Source: Pantoea sp. Cy-639
GTDB lineage: Bacteria; Pseudomonadota; Gammaproteobacteria; Pseudomonadales; Pseudomonadaceae
DNA length: 64,000 nucleotides
Assembly (NCBI RefSeq): GCF_011752525.1
Contig: NZ_VWXI01000019.1
Location: forward strand, 53,216-117,215
Direction of reading: 5' to 3'
Under the pieces are notes generated by a model that did not search any database, was not told the DNA's origin, and saw only the letters and a list, made by a program, of their open reading frames with translations. Both the position numbers and the translations under genes were made by a program. Positions 52,594-63,200 of this stretch are shown here, piece by piece; positions within the stretch are counted from its first letter, which is position 1, and each line of letters starts with the position of its first letter.

Positions 52594-53838
52594 TCAGCGT
52601 TCCGTCTGCGCCACTTGCCAATGGCCACGGCGCTCGCGCTTGGCCTGATACATCGCCGCATCGGCGGCATTGAGCAGACTGGCCGGGTCACGGCCATCGT
52701 CCGGGTAATAAGCAATACCGACGCTCAGCGAGGTGGTGATGTGGCTTCCGCCCTCCAGCTGCACCGGCAGTTTCATGCTGGCGACGATCTTCTCGGCGAT
52801 GCCTTCGGCATCCTCACGGGAATGCAGCGGGCTGAGCAGCACCGCGAATTCATCACCGCCCAAGCGGGCGACCAGGTCATGTTCGCGCAACTGCGCTCGA
52901 ATCCGGCTGGCGACGTTGACCAGCACTTCGTCGCCCACGGCATGGCCAAGGCTGTCGTTGATCTGCTTGAAGTGATCGCTGTCGAGGAACAGCAGCGCCA
53001 GGTGCTCCTCGTGCCGGGCTGCATTGCGCAGGCTGCGTATCAGGCGACCCTCGAAGAAAGCCCGGTTGGGCAGCCCGGTGAGGCTGTCATGGCTGGCCTG
53101 GTGGGCCAGGCTTTCGTTCTCGCTCTGCAAGTGGCTCTGCCAGGACTCCAGCTCATCGAGCAGTGCATTGAAGTCGTTGCCCAGCTCGTTGAGCTCGGCG
53201 ATCTGGGTCTCGGGCACGCGCCGATCGAAACTGCGCTCGCGACGCGCGGCATGGGCGATGCTGGCCAGGTGACGCAACGGCCGGATGATGTCGCCGAACA
53301 CTCGGCGTGACAGGTACAGCGCCAGCACGGCGCTGAGCACGGTACAGATCAGGATTCCGGCCAACCCGCTGAGCAGGAAGCGCACCAGGCTGCCGCCCTG
53401 CCCCGTCAGCTCGATATGGCCGACACGCTGGCCCATGTGCTGCACTGGCATGTTGATCGGCTCTTCCAGCAGGCTGCGCGCCACCAGGGTCTGCAATTGC
53501 GCCAGCAGGCCACGCTCGTTGCGCTCCCAGTGGGCAAGCAGCACGCCGTCATTGTCGTACACCTTGGCATCGGCCACTTCCTCGGAGGCCGCGATCAACG
53601 CCAACGCTTCGTTGGCCGCTGCGCTGTCGTCGAAGACCACCGCAGCCTCGACGGTATAGTTGATGGAGCGGCCGATCAGGTGCAGGTTGTGATTGGCATA
53701 CACCCGCAACGCCGCCACTCCGAGCAGGGTCACCAGCACCCCGGCAAGGCCCGCAGCAAGCAACGCTACCCCGAGATGGCCGCGCCCCAGCACGGCGCGC
53801 AGGGTTGGCCGGTTGAAACGCCTGGACGTGCGTTTCAT
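52594..53838 (-). CDS. yfiN: Diguanylate cyclase YfiN (TpbB-like)
   Basis: This 414-residue inner-membrane enzyme makes c-di-GMP. It has TM1 (about 24-46), a periplasmic sensor (CHASE8-like), TM2 (about 155-180), HAMP and GGDEF. The active motif is ARLGGDEFAVLL and the inhibitory RxxD site is REHD, both intact, so it is active and feedback-limited. YfiR holds it inactive. Its ATG overlaps the yfiR stop by 3 bp. Confidence 0.9.
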   Translation of the reverse strand: MKRTSRRFNRPTLRAVLGRGHLGVALLAAGLAGVLVTLLGVAALRVYANHNLHLIGRSINYTVEAAVVFDDSAAANEALALIAASEEVADAKVYDNDGVLLAHWERNERGLLAQLQTLVARSLLEEPINMPVQHMGQRVGHIELTGQGGSLVRFLLSGLAGILICTVLSAVLALYLSRRVFGDIIRPLRHLASIAHAARRERSFDRRVPETQIAELNELGNDFNALLDELESWQSHLQSENESLAHQASHDSLTGLPNRAFFEGRLIRSLRNAARHEEHLALLFLDSDHFKQINDSLGHAVGDEVLVNVASRIRAQLREHDLVARLGGDEFAVLLSPLHSREDAEGIAEKIVASMKLPVQLEGGSHITTSLSVGIAYYPDDGRDPASLLNAADAAMYQAKRERRGHWQVAQTER

Positions 53839-54410
53839 GGCTGCCCCGCCCGCCGTCGCGAAAGCTGCAGCACGCTGGGATGGATACGCACACCGCTGCG
53901 CGCCACCGAGTCGAGGTTGACCTCGAAGGACACCTGCTGGTCGCTGACGCGCAGGCAGAACAGGCTACCCACCGTGCAAGGATCATCGGCTTCGCTGATG
54001 CTCAGCACCGGATGGCCACTGACGGCCTGGAACAGGCGTTCGCGGTGGAGAGGGTCGAGCTTGCCGATGTAGATGGCGTCGCAGGCGCTGGCCACGCTAG
54101 GGTCGCTGGCCAGCAGACGCCGCACCTGCAATGCCCGCCCGGAGCTCTGCACATTGCCCTTGATCAGGTCATCGGCATACTCGGTGGGGCCGACCAGGCA
54201 CAAGCGCAACGGGTCAGGCTCTGCGGGCCAGCGCGCATAGCTGAGAATGCCCAGCACCACCTGGGTCACGGCCCGGGCCCGCTGCTGTACCTGCGCATCC
54301 GACAGGGCCGTGCCCGCGCTGGCGGGCGCGGTGCCCAGCAGCAACGTGGCCATCAGCAGCGAGCACGCATACCCCGTCACTCGTCTCAAGGCCGAGACAG
54401 CCACTGTCAT
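53835..54410 (-). CDS. yfiR: Periplasmic YfiN repressor YfiR
   Basis: This 191-residue protein (DUF4154 type) has a signal peptide (MTVAVSALRRVTGYACSLLMATLLLG...). The mature part keeps two cysteine pairs reported in P. aeruginosa YfiR: one in RLCLVG and ASACDAIYIG, the other in DPCTVGSLFCL (a C-x6-C pair). It binds YfiN and blocks c-di-GMP synthesis; reducing conditions or YfiB relieve it. A GTG at 54425 has GGAAA upstream and could be the start instead of the ATG at 54410. Confidence 0.88.
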   Translation of the reverse strand: MTVAVSALRRVTGYACSLLMATLLLGTAPASAGTALSDAQVQQRARAVTQVVLGILSYARWPAEPDPLRLCLVGPTEYADDLIKGNVQSSGRALQVRRLLASDPSVASACDAIYIGKLDPLHRERLFQAVSGHPVLSISEADDPCTVGSLFCLRVSDQQVSFEVNLDSVARSGVRIHPSVLQLSRRRAGQP

Positions 54411-54479
54411 GAAGGGAAATCTCACAAAAGGTTTCCAAATAATGCCGCAACGATAGCATATCGGCGGCGAACTCCAGAG

Positions 54480-56555
54480 TCAGACTTGCTCCAGCATCAG
54501 CCCCGACACCCGTCGTACCTTGCGTCCGACCGCCTCCTCGAATACCCCGGCTCGCGGCTCGATCAGGCTGAAGCATTGCTTGGCGCGGGTGATGCCGGTG
54601 TACACCAGTTCCTTGGTCAGCACCGGGTTGAGTGCATCCGGCAACACCAGAGCGGTATGACTGAACTCCGAGCCCTGGGACTTGTGCACGGTCATGGCGA
54701 ACACAGTCTCAACTTCGCTCAGGCGGCTGGGCAGGACGAAACGCACGCCTGCGCTGCCGTCATTACGCGGGAAGGCAACCCGCAACAGCGTCTCGCCGTG
54801 TTCGTCCGGCAGGCGCAGGGCGATGCCGATATCGCCGTTCATCAGGCCAAGGCCATAGTCGTTGCGCGTCACCAGCACCGGTCGCCCTTCGTACCAGGGT
54901 TGCTGGCTGTCGATCAGCCCGGCGTTGTGCAACACCCGGGCCACCCGCTCGTTCAGGCCCTCGACGCCCCAGGCGCCCTTGCGCACCGCACACAGCAACT
55001 GGAACGCCTCGAAGCTGCCCAGCACCGCCGCGGCCCATTGCTCCCAGCACGGATCGTCGGCTGGCGTACCGGGCGCTGGGCGCAACCGACCGATGCTGCG
55101 CAAATAGCTGCGATAGCCCTGTGGCCCCTCCGAACCCTGGGCAAGGCCGTCGAGCAACAGGCGGTCGAAACGCCTGTCGTGCTCGCCGCCCAGGGTGAGG
55201 CAGAACACGTCGTGCGGCTGGCTCGCCAGCAGTTCGCGCGCCTGGGGCGCCAGTTGCTGGTTGACCAACCGCGCCAGCTGGCCGATGCCGCTGCCTTCGC
55301 CAAAGCGACGCGAGTGGCGCAGCATGACGATCTGCTGCGCCAGTGGGTTGTGCGGCGCGCTGCCCGGTACAAGGCCGATGTTCTGCAACGCCTGCCCACC
55401 CACCTGTTCCAGCCAGGCGAGGGTCTGTGGCCAGTAGCAGCCGGCTTCGGCATCGCGGCACAGGTCCCCCAGCACCGCGCCCGCCTCCACCGAGGCGAGC
55501 TGGTCCTTGTCACCCAGCAGCACCAGCCGGGCATTGGCCGGCAACGCGTCGAGCAGGTTGGCCATCATCTCCAGGTCGATCATCGAGGCTTCGTCGACCA
55601 CCAGCACATCCAGTGGCAACGGATTGCCCGCATGATGGCGGAAATGCCGCGAGCCGGGTCGGCTGCCGAGCAGGCGGTGTACCGTGCTGACCTCGGTGGG
55701 TATCTGCGCGCGCACCGACGCCTCGACCTGCAGGCGCTCGACCTGCTGGCCGATCGATTCGGTCAGGCGTGCCGCCGCCTTGCCGGTGGGCGCCGCCAGG
55801 CGAATGCGCAGTGGCCGCCCCAGCTCCACCGCGGGCCCCTGCAACAACGCCAGCAAGCGCACCACGGTGGTGGTCTTGCCGGTCCCGGGGCCGCCGGTGA
55901 TGACACTGAAACCGGCACGGGTGGCCAGGGCACAGGCAAGCTTCTGCCAGTCGACCTCGCCCCCCGGCGCGCCATCCTCGAACAACTGCGCCAGACGCTG
56001 CGCCAGATCCGCCGGCTGTGGCTGACGGCTGGCCAGCCGCTCGTGCAGCGCCGCGTCGATGCGCCGCTCATAGGTCCAGTAGCGCCGCAGGTACAGGCGC
56101 CGCGCGCTGAACACCAGTGGCCGTGCAGACTGTCCTGGCGCATCGCCCCGGGCCACCAGCCCACTGTCGCCGATGCGCTGCAGCCAGGTCGCCAGGTCGA
56201 GGCTGGCCAGCAACTGCGAAGGCAGCAGCAATGGGCCGCTCAAGGCATCCCCCTCCGGTGGTAGCGACAGGGCGAAATCCGGCTCGGCCAAGGTCTGCTC
56301 CAGGTCGAGGCAGACATGGCCATGCCCCAACTGATGGCTGGCCAGCGCCGCCGCCAACAGCACCAACGGATCACTGCCCGGGGCCCGCTCTTCAAGAAAG
56401 CTGACGAAAGCCCGGTCCAGCGCCCGCAACCAGCCACGCTCGACCCAACGGTCGAGCAGAGCCAGCAAGTCGTGGCTGTCGCGCAGCGGCGCCAGGGCAC
56501 TCAGGTGCTCGGCCTGCAAGGGGGTCGGCAGAAGGTCGTCGAGGCTTCGGCTCAT
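54480..56555 (-). CDS. recD: Exodeoxyribonuclease V alpha subunit RecD
   Basis: This 691-residue 5'-3' helicase subunit of RecBCD has a helicase P-loop GGPGTGKTTT (Lys227), Walker-B DVLVVDEASMIDLEMM, and a C-terminal FAMTVHKSQGSEF motif. The N-terminal domain contacts RecB and RecC. It overlaps recB by 4 bp (ATGA). Confidence 0.95.
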   Translation of the reverse strand: MSRSLDDLLPTPLQAEHLSALAPLRDSHDLLALLDRWVERGWLRALDRAFVSFLEERAPGSDPLVLLAAALASHQLGHGHVCLDLEQTLAEPDFALSLPPEGDALSGPLLLPSQLLASLDLATWLQRIGDSGLVARGDAPGQSARPLVFSARRLYLRRYWTYERRIDAALHERLASRQPQPADLAQRLAQLFEDGAPGGEVDWQKLACALATRAGFSVITGGPGTGKTTTVVRLLALLQGPAVELGRPLRIRLAAPTGKAAARLTESIGQQVERLQVEASVRAQIPTEVSTVHRLLGSRPGSRHFRHHAGNPLPLDVLVVDEASMIDLEMMANLLDALPANARLVLLGDKDQLASVEAGAVLGDLCRDAEAGCYWPQTLAWLEQVGGQALQNIGLVPGSAPHNPLAQQIVMLRHSRRFGEGSGIGQLARLVNQQLAPQARELLASQPHDVFCLTLGGEHDRRFDRLLLDGLAQGSEGPQGYRSYLRSIGRLRPAPGTPADDPCWEQWAAAVLGSFEAFQLLCAVRKGAWGVEGLNERVARVLHNAGLIDSQQPWYEGRPVLVTRNDYGLGLMNGDIGIALRLPDEHGETLLRVAFPRNDGSAGVRFVLPSRLSEVETVFAMTVHKSQGSEFSHTALVLPDALNPVLTKELVYTGITRAKQCFSLIEPRAGVFEEAVGRKVRRVSGLMLEQV

Positions 56556-59500
56556 GGCGCGACTCCGGCAAACAGGTCCTGCTGCCCGGATGTCTCGACG
56601 CCGCGGAACATCGTGTCGAGCGTCTCGATCAGGCCCCGTGGCGGACGGGCGTGGTACAACCCATGGCCGGGTGCATCGGCACCACGCAGGAAGATGAACA
56701 GGGCACCGCCGACATGGCGGTCATAGTCGTAATCCGGCAGACGGGCACGTAACTGGCGATGCAGGGCCAGCAGGTAAAGCACGTACTGCAGATCGTAGCG
56801 GTGTTCGAGAATCGCCTGCTCCATGGCCAGCGGGGCATAGGCCTGGCTATCGGGGCCAAGCCAGTTGGACTTGTAGTCGGCCACGTAGTAACGCCCATTC
56901 AGTTCAAACGCCAGGTCGATGAAACCCTTGAACATGCCGTTGAGCTGGGTCGGCTGCAACGCCGGACGTGCCGCGCCGCCATGGGTATGCTGCAACACCA
57001 GCTGGTCAAGGCGCAGGGCGTCGACCTGGTGGCTGGCGAACCAGAACTCCATTTCGATCTGGTACTGCTCCAGTTGCGCCAGGGAAAAACCGCTGTCCTG
57101 CAGGGGGAACGGCAGTACCAGCATCTGTTGCAGCCAGGACGTGAGGGTGGGAATCCAGCCGGCCCAGTCGCGTCGGTTGCAGCGCCGGGCGACGGTATCC
57201 TCGATCAGTCCCGAGCTGGCGGCCACCTCGGCGAAGCCTTCACGACCCGCCCATTCGAGCAGGCCATGGAGGAAGGTGCCAGGGTTCGGGCCACGGGGGA
57301 AGCGATGGATATCGCCCGTCTCGGCCGGCACCTCGCGCAGCGACTGGCTATCCAGTTGCTCGTCGTCCAGCAGTTGCTGGGCCAGGGAGCTGTCGGCACC
57401 AAGCGCCGCATCGCCCACCCGCAAGGCGCTGTAGGAAGCGATCCACCAATGCTCGGCCGCCGCGCGGCGCGGCTTGCGCGGGGGCAGCAGTTCGCTGTCG
57501 CCAACCGGCACCCGGTAACACGCCTCGTCGGCTTCGGGGACGGGTTCGCAGCGAATGGCCGTACTGCCTGCGGCCAGGGCCTGCAACCATCCCCCCAACT
57601 GACTGGAACCCGCCAGCGGCAAGCCACCGCCAAGCAGGTAGCCCAATGCCGAGCGGTGCAGCTGTGAACTGCGCTGAGTACCGCGCTTGAGATCGGCGAC
57701 GCCGAGCCAGCAGGCATGCTGCGCCCGGGTCAGGGCGACATACAGCAGGCGCAGGTCCTCGGCCAGACGCTCGTCGTCGGCGCGCTCGATCTGCCCGGCG
57801 TCGGGGGTCAGCGTCAGGTGTGCGACACCGTCGTCATCGTGCCAGGCCAAGGGCAGGCGCTGGCCGTCCACAGGCTTGCTGGTACAGATGAACGGCAGGA
57901 ATACCAAGGGATACTCCAGCCCTTTGGACTTGTGGATGGTCACCACCTTGACCAGTTGCTCATCGCTTTCCAGACGCAGGATCTGCTCTTCACCCACCTG
58001 TCCGGCATTGGCCAGGTGGTCGGCGAGGTGCCGGATCAGCGCCTGCTCGCCATCCAGCTCTCCTGCAGCCTGTTGCAGCAACTCGGCCAGGTGCAGCAGG
58101 TTGGTCAGCACTCGCTCGCCATCGCTGCGCGCCATCAGGCTACGCGGCAGCTGGAAGTCGTGCAGCAGGCGCCGCAGCATCGGCAACACCCCCTGACGCT
58201 GCCAGATCTCGCGATAACGACGAAAACGCATGACCCAACCTTCCCAGACGCGCTCGTCCTGGTTCAGGCGCTCCAGTGCGAGCAGCGGCAGATCCAGGGT
58301 CAGACTGGCCAGGGCAGCCTTGAGCAAGCGCTCGGAGTCCGGCTCGGCGCTGGCCTTGAGCCAGGCCAGCAAGTCGTGGGCCTCCTGGGCGGCGAATACC
58401 GAATCCTTGTCCGACAGGTACACGCTGCGCACATCACGCGCGGCCAGTTCGGCACGCACCCACTGTGCTTCACGACCGTCACGCACGAGAATCGCGATGT
58501 CCGAAGGCAGGCACGGGCGTAGCTGGCCGTCCTTGCCGACAAAACCGCTCACGCCGCGCTGTCCGCCATTGAGCAGCGCCACGATGTGGCTCGCGCAACT
58601 GGCCGCGAGGCGCTGGCGATACAAGGTACTGGAGACCGGCTCGTCACTTTCGAGCTGCCAGCAGTGCAATGCCGGACAAGGCTGACCATCCACCTGCAGC
58701 CACTCACTGCGTCCTTTGGCCTGGACCTCGACGAACGGCAACGGGTTGTCGCCCCGGGTCCGGAACAGGAACGCGCCACGCCCCTCATCACGGGTCTCCG
58801 CCTCGAGGAACACTCGGTTGACCGCCGCGACCATGGCCTGGCTGGAGCGATAGTTGGTGTCGAGGCTGTGCAGACGCCCGGCCGTGGCACGCCGGGCCGC
58901 CAGGTAGGTGAAGATGTCCGCGCCGCGAAATGCGTAGATCGCCTGCTTGGGGTCGCCGATCATGAACAGGCCGGTGTCCGGGTCGTTCTCGCCGATCCGG
59001 TAGATTCGCTCGAAGATGCCGTACTGCACCGGATCGGTGTCCTGGAACTCATCGATCAGCGCTACCGGGAACTGCTCACGGATCAGCCCGGCCAAGCGCT
59101 GGCCAGACTCACTGCCCAGCGCGTGCTGCAGGCGCAGGAGCATGTCGTCGAAGCCCATTTCCGCACGGCGCCGCTTCTCCACCTCGAAGCGCGCCGAGAC
59201 CCAGGCTGCGGCATGCTCCAACAGTCGCGCATCGGGGCTGGCGAGCCCCTGCAACTGCTCACGCAGCGTCTCCATGGCCCGTAACGCCGGGTGCTCCGGT
59301 GGCTCGCCGGACTTCCATGCCTCGGCCAGGCCGGCAGGCGTGAGCCGGGTGAAACCGGTGCCCAGGTCCAGCTCCTCGGCCTGCGCATCGCTGGCCCAGG
59401 CTCGCAGCTTGTCGAACCACGGCTCGAAGTAACGCGCCTGCAGCTTGCGTCCATCAGCCTGCTTGGCGGCTACTGCGTCGCGACAGATTTGTTGCAGCTC

Positions 59501-60223
59501 GTCGGCCCAGTTGACCCACGGCGCCTTGATCTGGGCCAACTGCTCGTTGCGCTGGCGCAGGGTCGTCTCGATCAACGCCTGGGGCTCTTGCTCACCGTGC
59601 TCGCCCCGTACCCGGCCGAACAACGGGCGGATACGAGGTAGCAAGGCGTCGGGGCTGCCCCAGTGCTCACGCACCCAGGCCAGCGACTCTCCGCGCATGC
59701 CATAGCAGAAGCGACGCCAGTAATCGCGCATGACCTGGCCGAGCAACTCGCTGTGGTCGGTTTCCAGGCTCTGGGTGAAAAGGCTGCCACTGTCGAAGGC
59801 GTGCTCGCGCAGCATCCGCTGGCACCAGCCGTGGATAGTCGATACCGCCGCCTCGTCCATCCATTGCACGGCGATCTCCAGGCGGTTGGCACAGCGCGGC
59901 CAGTGCTCCTGTGGATAATCCTCGCGCAACAGGTGCAACAGCGGGTCGGCGTCTTCGAGCTCGCCCCGGAAGAAACGCGCAGCCTCGGCAAGCCGGGTGC
60001 GAATGCGTTCGCGCAACTCCTTGGTGGCGGCATCGGTGAAGGTCACCACCAGGATCTGCGGTGGCAGCAGCTCACGGGTGAAGCCCTGCTCACCGCCATG
60101 CCCCAGGACAAGACGCAGGTACAGCGCCGAAATGGTGAAGGTCTTGCCGGTGCCGGCGCTGGCCTCGATGAGCTGGCTGCCATGCAGGGGAAACTGCAGG
60201 GCCAGGGGACGGGCGTGGCTCAT
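56552..60223 (-). CDS. recB: Exodeoxyribonuclease V beta subunit RecB
   Basis: This 1223-residue UvrD-like 3'-5' helicase and nuclease has the P-loop IEASAGTGKTF (about 19-29) and Walker-B/motif II DEFQDTDP. It also has the motif KVVTIHKSKGLEYPLVFLPF and the C-terminal nuclease GFIDLAF...VADYKSN with Asp1116 and Lys1118. The start at 60223 (MSHARPLALQ) overlaps the recC stop by 4 bp. All catalytic motifs are intact. Confidence 0.96.
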   Translation of the reverse strand: MSHARPLALQFPLHGSQLIEASAGTGKTFTISALYLRLVLGHGGEQGFTRELLPPQILVVTFTDAATKELRERIRTRLAEAARFFRGELEDADPLLHLLREDYPQEHWPRCANRLEIAVQWMDEAAVSTIHGWCQRMLREHAFDSGSLFTQSLETDHSELLGQVMRDYWRRFCYGMRGESLAWVREHWGSPDALLPRIRPLFGRVRGEHGEQEPQALIETTLRQRNEQLAQIKAPWVNWADELQQICRDAVAAKQADGRKLQARYFEPWFDKLRAWASDAQAEELDLGTGFTRLTPAGLAEAWKSGEPPEHPALRAMETLREQLQGLASPDARLLEHAAAWVSARFEVEKRRRAEMGFDDMLLRLQHALGSESGQRLAGLIREQFPVALIDEFQDTDPVQYGIFERIYRIGENDPDTGLFMIGDPKQAIYAFRGADIFTYLAARRATAGRLHSLDTNYRSSQAMVAAVNRVFLEAETRDEGRGAFLFRTRGDNPLPFVEVQAKGRSEWLQVDGQPCPALHCWQLESDEPVSSTLYRQRLAASCASHIVALLNGGQRGVSGFVGKDGQLRPCLPSDIAILVRDGREAQWVRAELAARDVRSVYLSDKDSVFAAQEAHDLLAWLKASAEPDSERLLKAALASLTLDLPLLALERLNQDERVWEGWVMRFRRYREIWQRQGVLPMLRRLLHDFQLPRSLMARSDGERVLTNLLHLAELLQQAAGELDGEQALIRHLADHLANAGQVGEEQILRLESDEQLVKVVTIHKSKGLEYPLVFLPFICTSKPVDGQRLPLAWHDDDGVAHLTLTPDAGQIERADDERLAEDLRLLYVALTRAQHACWLGVADLKRGTQRSSQLHRSALGYLLGGGLPLAGSSQLGGWLQALAAGSTAIRCEPVPEADEACYRVPVGDSELLPPRKPRRAAAEHWWIASYSALRVGDAALGADSSLAQQLLDDEQLDSQSLREVPAETGDIHRFPRGPNPGTFLHGLLEWAGREGFAEVAASSGLIEDTVARRCNRRDWAGWIPTLTSWLQQMLVLPFPLQDSGFSLAQLEQYQIEMEFWFASHQVDALRLDQLVLQHTHGGAARPALQPTQLNGMFKGFIDLAFELNGRYYVADYKSNWLGPDSQAYAPLAMEQAILEHRYDLQYVLYLLALHRQLRARLPDYDYDRHVGGALFIFLRGADAPGHGLYHARPPRGLIETLDTMFRGVETSGQQDLFAGVAP

Positions 60224-63200
60224 TGGACTGGCTCCGGGTTGCCCAGGGTCTGCCAGGGCGCGGCGAACAGGGGGCGATAGAGCGTCTCGCACCAGCCCTC
60301 GAAGGTTTCGTCGAGCGCCAGTGCGGCAAAGTCACGGTACTGACGGGCCAGGGCCAGGCTCTCACTGCGTTCGCCGAAGCTGTTCTGGCCATCACCTTCG
60401 TAGGCCCGGGCCGCCGCAACCAGTGCTTTGTCCGGATCCTCCTGGGCCAACCAGGCGAATGCGGTCTTGGCTGCGACCGGCAACGGGAAATTCATGCCCG
60501 CCTGGCGCGCCACCAGCAGATCGGCCAGGCGCTCGGCGGCCTGCTCCTGTGGCAGCGGTGCCAGCAGCAGCGTGACATCGCTGGCCACCAGCGCGCTGTG
60601 CAGCGGGTAGCCCGAGGCGCAGGCAGCCAGGTGCATGACCCAGGCAGGCACCAGTCGGTGCCACTTGAGGCTGTTGCGCCCGGCACTGATGGTGTTGGGA
60701 ACGGTGGTGATGCTCAACAGACTCTGGTCATCGGCCTGGTGGACACGTCCGAGCCAGCCCTCGAGGCGATGCTGCTCATGCTCGAAGTGGATCGGCAAGG
60801 CGCCCTCCACCAAGGCAGGCCAACGCTGCAGCAAGGAGCGATGACGTTGCAGCAGGTCTGGCAGTGGCTGGATCAGCTCGACCTGCAACGCCTCGCCAAA
60901 CCCGGCCAGCGGCAGCAAGCCACACGCTTGCAGGCGGCGGGCCTGGGTCTGCAGGGCGTGCTCGGCATTGTCCGGATCGGCCAACGCGGCGCCGAGCAGA
61001 CTTTCACTCAGGCCATAGCGTTGCAGGGCATCGAGCACGAAAGGCTCCTCGTCCGGCGTCGGTGCCTCCAACGCCTCGAAGAACACTTTCAAGCGCTGAC
61101 TGAAGAAATGCCTGACAGGATGACGCAAGAAGTCCTGCAACTGGACCAGGCTCAGCGGCTCATCGCTCTTGTAGGTGGGCAAGGACGCCGGAGAAACGAG
61201 CGATTTATCGGCCTCCTGGTGCAGGACCAACCACTCGTTGGCGAAGCTGAACAGCGCACTGCCCTTCTGGAAGTAGCGAGGGCTGAAAGGCTGCAGGGGA
61301 TGCTCCTGGGTCAGCGCATGCACCAGCTGCTGCCCAGGATCCTCACGCTGCCCCTGTTTGGCCCCCGTCAGTTTCCAGCCCGCAGCCAGGTGATCACGCA
61401 GTTGTCCGACCAGCACCGATGACGGGCGCTCGCTGTTGTCGCGAATGCTGCGCCCCACCCAACTGACATACAGTTGGTCACGCGCCGAGAGCAGCGCTTC
61501 GAGCAACAGGTAGCGGTCGTCCTCCCGACGCGAGCGGTCGCCAGGACGATAGTCGCTGGCCATCAGGTCGAAATCCAGCGGCGGCTGGGCTCGCGGGTAA
61601 TCGCCATCGTTCATCCCCAGCAGGCAGACCACCCGGAATGGAATGGCACGCATCGGCATCAAGGTGCAGAAGTTCACCGAGCCGGCCAGGAAGCGCTGGG
61701 ACAGCTTGCCTTGGTCCAGGCCCGACAACCAGGCCTCGCGGACCACGGTGAGCGGTAGCAGGTCCTGCAAGCCAACCGCCTCGCAGGTTTCCAGCCAGTG
61801 CTCGCGCAGGTCCTGCAGCTGGACCAGCAACAACTCGTCATGCTCGTTTTCCGCCAGGAAGAAGACCTGCAGCAAGGCATGCAGGCGCTCACCCCACTGC
61901 GACACGGTGGCGGGCTGCGACAAGGCCTCGCAAGCGACTTCCAAGGCATCGAGCAAGGCCACCAGTGGGCCGATCAGTGCCGCGTCCAGGCCGCCGATCT
62001 CGTCATAGGGCTCGATGCCGTCACACCCCTCCCCGACACCCACTGCATAGCCCAGCAGCATGCGGCGCAGGCCGAACCTCCAACTGTTCTGCTCCAGACC
62101 CTCAGGCAAGCCGAGGGAGGCACGTTGTTCGGCGCTCAAGCCCCAGCGAATGCCCGCGCCCTCGATCCAGCGATGCAGGGTAGGCAAGTCGCTTTCCTGA
62201 ATCGCGAAGCGTTCGCGCACTGCCGGGACGTCCAGCAGGTCGAGTACCTCACTCACGGCGAAACGGCTGTCAGGTAGTTTCAGCAAATGTTCCAGTGCGA
62301 TCAGCAGCGGATCACGGCCACGCTGCCCCTGATCGGTCAGGGTGAATGGAATGTAGCGCGGGTCGTTACGCTCGAGCTGGCCGAACACTGCACGGATATG
62401 CGGAGCATACGTATCGATCGCCGGCAACATGACGATGACATCCCGAGGCCGCAAGGTTGGATCGGCACTGAAGCGGGCCAGCAACTGGTCATGCAGGATC
62501 TCGACTTCGCGCTGGGGGCTATGGGCCACATGAAAGCGCACGGAGCGGTCCTTCAGCGGATTGATCGCCGGCCAGTGCTCACGCGTTTCGGCGAGCGGGC
62601 GAAGCTCGAGAATATCGTCCTGCAACTGGTTGAGCAGGCTCTTGGGCTCCCCTTCACTGAACAGGTCGATGCGCCCTTCGCTGAAGACACTCTGATAGCT
62701 GCCCGGATCGTCATAGCTGTCGAGCAGGTTGATGTAGTCACGCCCCTGCTTGCCCCAGGCGGCCAGCAACGGGTGTGCGTGCTGGTGCAGCAATTCGTCG
62801 TCCAATTGCAGGGGCATGCCTTGTTTGCGTTGCTGGCGCTTGTACTGGTGGCGCAACAGATCCTTGTCGGCAACGATGTCTCCCCAATGGTGGCGACACG
62901 GATTGTGCACGCACAGCAGCACCTGACTGAAGCGCGCAAGGCCTGCCAAGGCCTCGAGTATCTGCGCTGGCAGCGACGAGATACCGAAGACGATCAGGCG
63001 CGCCGGCAGACCGGCCGGGGCCTGATCGAGACTGTTGATACGCTCGACGAAACGCTGGTGCACACCAGCACGGCTCTGGGCCATGCCAGCCTCCCCCACA
63101 TCCTCCAGGAGAATCCGCCACAGTTCGGCTTGCCAACGATTACCCGGAGCCAAGGGTTTGCGCTCGCCGCGGGCGGTGTTGAGCACATGGCTACCGCTTG

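Noticed and set aside
53880..56264. 794-codon open frame opposite yfiR and recD
   Set aside because: It spans two real genes and their junction on the other strand and shows no domain.
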